Virus record (IMG/VR): IMGVR_UViG_3300031825_000412
Location: 1-40,537 of that record
Source: a virus
Direction: 5' to 3' (one strand)
Length of the DNA: 40,537 nucleotides
The notes under the pieces were generated by a model that was not told the DNA's origin, did not search any database, and worked only from the letters and a program-made list of their open reading frames with translations. Positions 39,599 through 40,537 of this stretch are shown piece by piece. Every line of letters begins with the position of its first letter. The first letter of the stretch is position 1. The position numbers and the translations under genes are program-made.

Positions 39599-40086
39599 CG
39601 CGCGGCCCTCCGCGCTGCTTCCCGCGCGGCCCAGTCGACCGCCTCCCGGCTGAGACCGCGCGCCAGCGCCTTCTTTCGCTCGCGCAGGCGCCGCTCCTGG
39701 ATTTCGAGCACCATCAATTCGCCGAGCGCCGCCGCCTCCGACGGCACCGCCTTGTGCTCGCAGCCCTCCGCGATCAGCATCACGAGGCGCGGATCCTCCG
39801 TGACGTGGAACAGGGCCGGCACCAGCTCGGCCGGTAGCCGCCACTCGGCCGCGGACGGTGCGCAGAAGCGGTCGAGCATGTGCTTCGAAACCTCGCGCTC
39901 GGGATCGAGGCGCGAGATCGCCGCCGCCACGTCGTGCCGGTCGAGGCCGAGCCGCTCCTTCGCCGAGGCGAGGACGTCGGTCAGGGTCTCGCGGACGGCG
40001 AGGCCGAAACCGGCGAGCGGCACGCGCGGCGGATCGAAGAAGCTGCGCTGAGCCGGATCGAACACGGTGCGGGACCGCCGGGTCAT
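39595..40086 (-). CDS. Early protein upstream of the transposase, unknown
   Basis: A 163-aa protein that I know only as a frequent neighbour of the transposase in alphaproteobacterial Mu-like phages. After a Pro/Phe-rich N-terminus it has DVLASAKERLGLDRHDVAAA, ISRLDPEREVSKHMLDRFC, APSAAEWRLPAELVPALFHV, the layout of a lambda-repressor-like helix-turn-helix domain, then a charged helix (LEIQERRLRERKKALARGLS). A DNA-binding transposition accessory or regulator is likely. Confidence 0.65.
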   Translation of the reverse strand: MTRRSRTVFDPAQRSFFDPPRVPLAGFGLAVRETLTDVLASAKERLGLDRHDVAAAISRLDPEREVSKHMLDRFCAPSAAEWRLPAELVPALFHVTEDPRLVMLIAEGCEHKAVPSEAAALGELMVLEIQERRLRERKKALARGLSREAVDWAAREAARRAAR

Positions 40087-40379
40087 GGCCGCCTCGCGCG
40101 GATTTCGACGAGGCGCACCATCCCGAGCGGCGTGATCGACGCCTTGATCGAGAGGCGGCGGAGCGCCGGGTTCGCGACGCGCAGCTCCTCGCGCGCCCGC
40201 CGCGCCGTGTACCGCTGATCCAGCTTGCGCAGCCGCCCGAGATCGTCGACCGCGGCCTCGCCGCCGGCGGCGAGAAGGTCGGCCATCACCATGTTGCAGG
40301 TCGGCCGTAGGCGGACGGCGCGACCGTCACGGATGATGACCGCCGAGACCGGATCGTGGGTGACGCCGGCGGGGATCAT
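40083..40379 (-). CDS. Small early protein, unknown
   Basis: A 98-aa basic protein. The first half looks beta-rich (VSAVIIRDGRAVRLRPTCNM), the second half helical with a possible helix-turn-helix (RYTARRAREELRVANPALRR). I do not recognise it. ATGA overlaps at both ends place it in the early translation chain. Confidence 0.6.
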   Translation of the reverse strand: MIPAGVTHDPVSAVIIRDGRAVRLRPTCNMVMADLLAAGGEAAVDDLGRLRKLDQRYTARRAREELRVANPALRRLSIKASITPLGMVRLVEIRARRP

Positions 40380-40537
40380 CGGTGCTCGCCCGCCCAGCCG
40401 GTCGCGGCATCGGCGACGATCTCGGCGACGCCGCCGGCCAGGGCTGCCGCTGCGATCGCGCCCATGAGCACCAGGGCGACCAGAGCGGACAGGCCGCCAC
40501 TGTCAGCCGGGGTGCGCGTCTTCACCCGCCGGCCCAT
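40376..40537 (-). CDS. Small single-helix membrane peptide at the window edge
   Basis: A 53-aa ORF read directly from the sequence: ATG is the last codon of the window on the minus strand and TGA (40376-40378) overlaps the next ATG as ATGA. The N-terminus is basic (GRRVKTRT), followed by one hydrophobic helix (LVALVLMGAIAAAALAGGVA). It could be the C-terminal part of a longer gene if an upstream in-frame start exists outside the window. Function unknown. Confidence 0.55.
   Translation of the reverse strand: MGRRVKTRTPADSGGLSALVALVLMGAIAAAALAGGVAEIVADAATGWAGEHR

Noticed and set aside
1-40537. Search for tRNA genes, CRISPR arrays and Mu-type terminal repeats or att sites
   Set aside because: No cloverleaf, no spaced direct-repeat array and no terminal repeats seen; both phage ends appear to lie outside the window.

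Overview
This window is the interior of a Mu-like transposable prophage in a high-GC, probably alphaproteobacterial (Rhizobiales-like) host. Almost all genes lie on the minus strand, so the phage reads from right (early) to left (late). Recognisable in order are a MuA-type DDE transposase, a MuB-type ATPase, Gam, GemA, a Mor/C-type activator, an endolysin, a terminase pair, a DUF935 portal, MuF, a gpG-type virion protein, a gpI-type protease with a nested scaffold, capsid and cement proteins, and then a P2-like contractile tail and baseplate. The left end carries fibre genes and a Com-type regulator. Neither prophage end is inside the window, which starts and stops exactly at gene boundaries.

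Early region (32.4-40.5 kb): transposition genes and many short, tightly overlapping genes joined by 4-base ATGA/GTGA overlaps, several of them unrecognised. Middle and lysis region (30.3-32.8 kb): Mor/C-type activator, amidase endolysin, a probable Acb2/Tad1-type anti-defence protein, and two membrane proteins that could be holin-like. Head region (20-30 kb): small and large terminase, an unusual single-chain portal-MuF-toxin-like protein, gpG, protease with nested scaffold, DUF2190 cement protein and major capsid protein. Tail region (3-20 kb): gp36/gp37-like proteins, sheath, tube, tail-assembly chaperone with a textbook -1 frameshift site, tape measure, U, X, D, V, W, J, I and fibres.

Four AT-richer genes run on the plus strand, against the phage, at three junctions between late genes: a DUF2971 protein, a two-helix membrane protein, a secreted protein and an Abi-alpha (DUF4393)-like protein. 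They look like morons and probably serve defence or exclusion. A 168-bp MITE-like element lies between the last two.

The most unusual parts are: (1) the left-end cassette, where a Com-type regulator is followed not by mom but by a small ORF, a ParB-like/SAM-methyltransferase fusion and a CmoA-like methyltransferase, a candidate undescribed DNA-modification system; (2) four shared TGAC-N3-GTCA dyads placed like Mu's Pm, Plys, PI and PP promoters; (3) the 974-aa portal-MuF-PBECR-like fusion; (4) competing RNA hairpins between tail genes X and D; and (5) the moron set. Function calls come from reading the protein sequences by eye; no database search was run.
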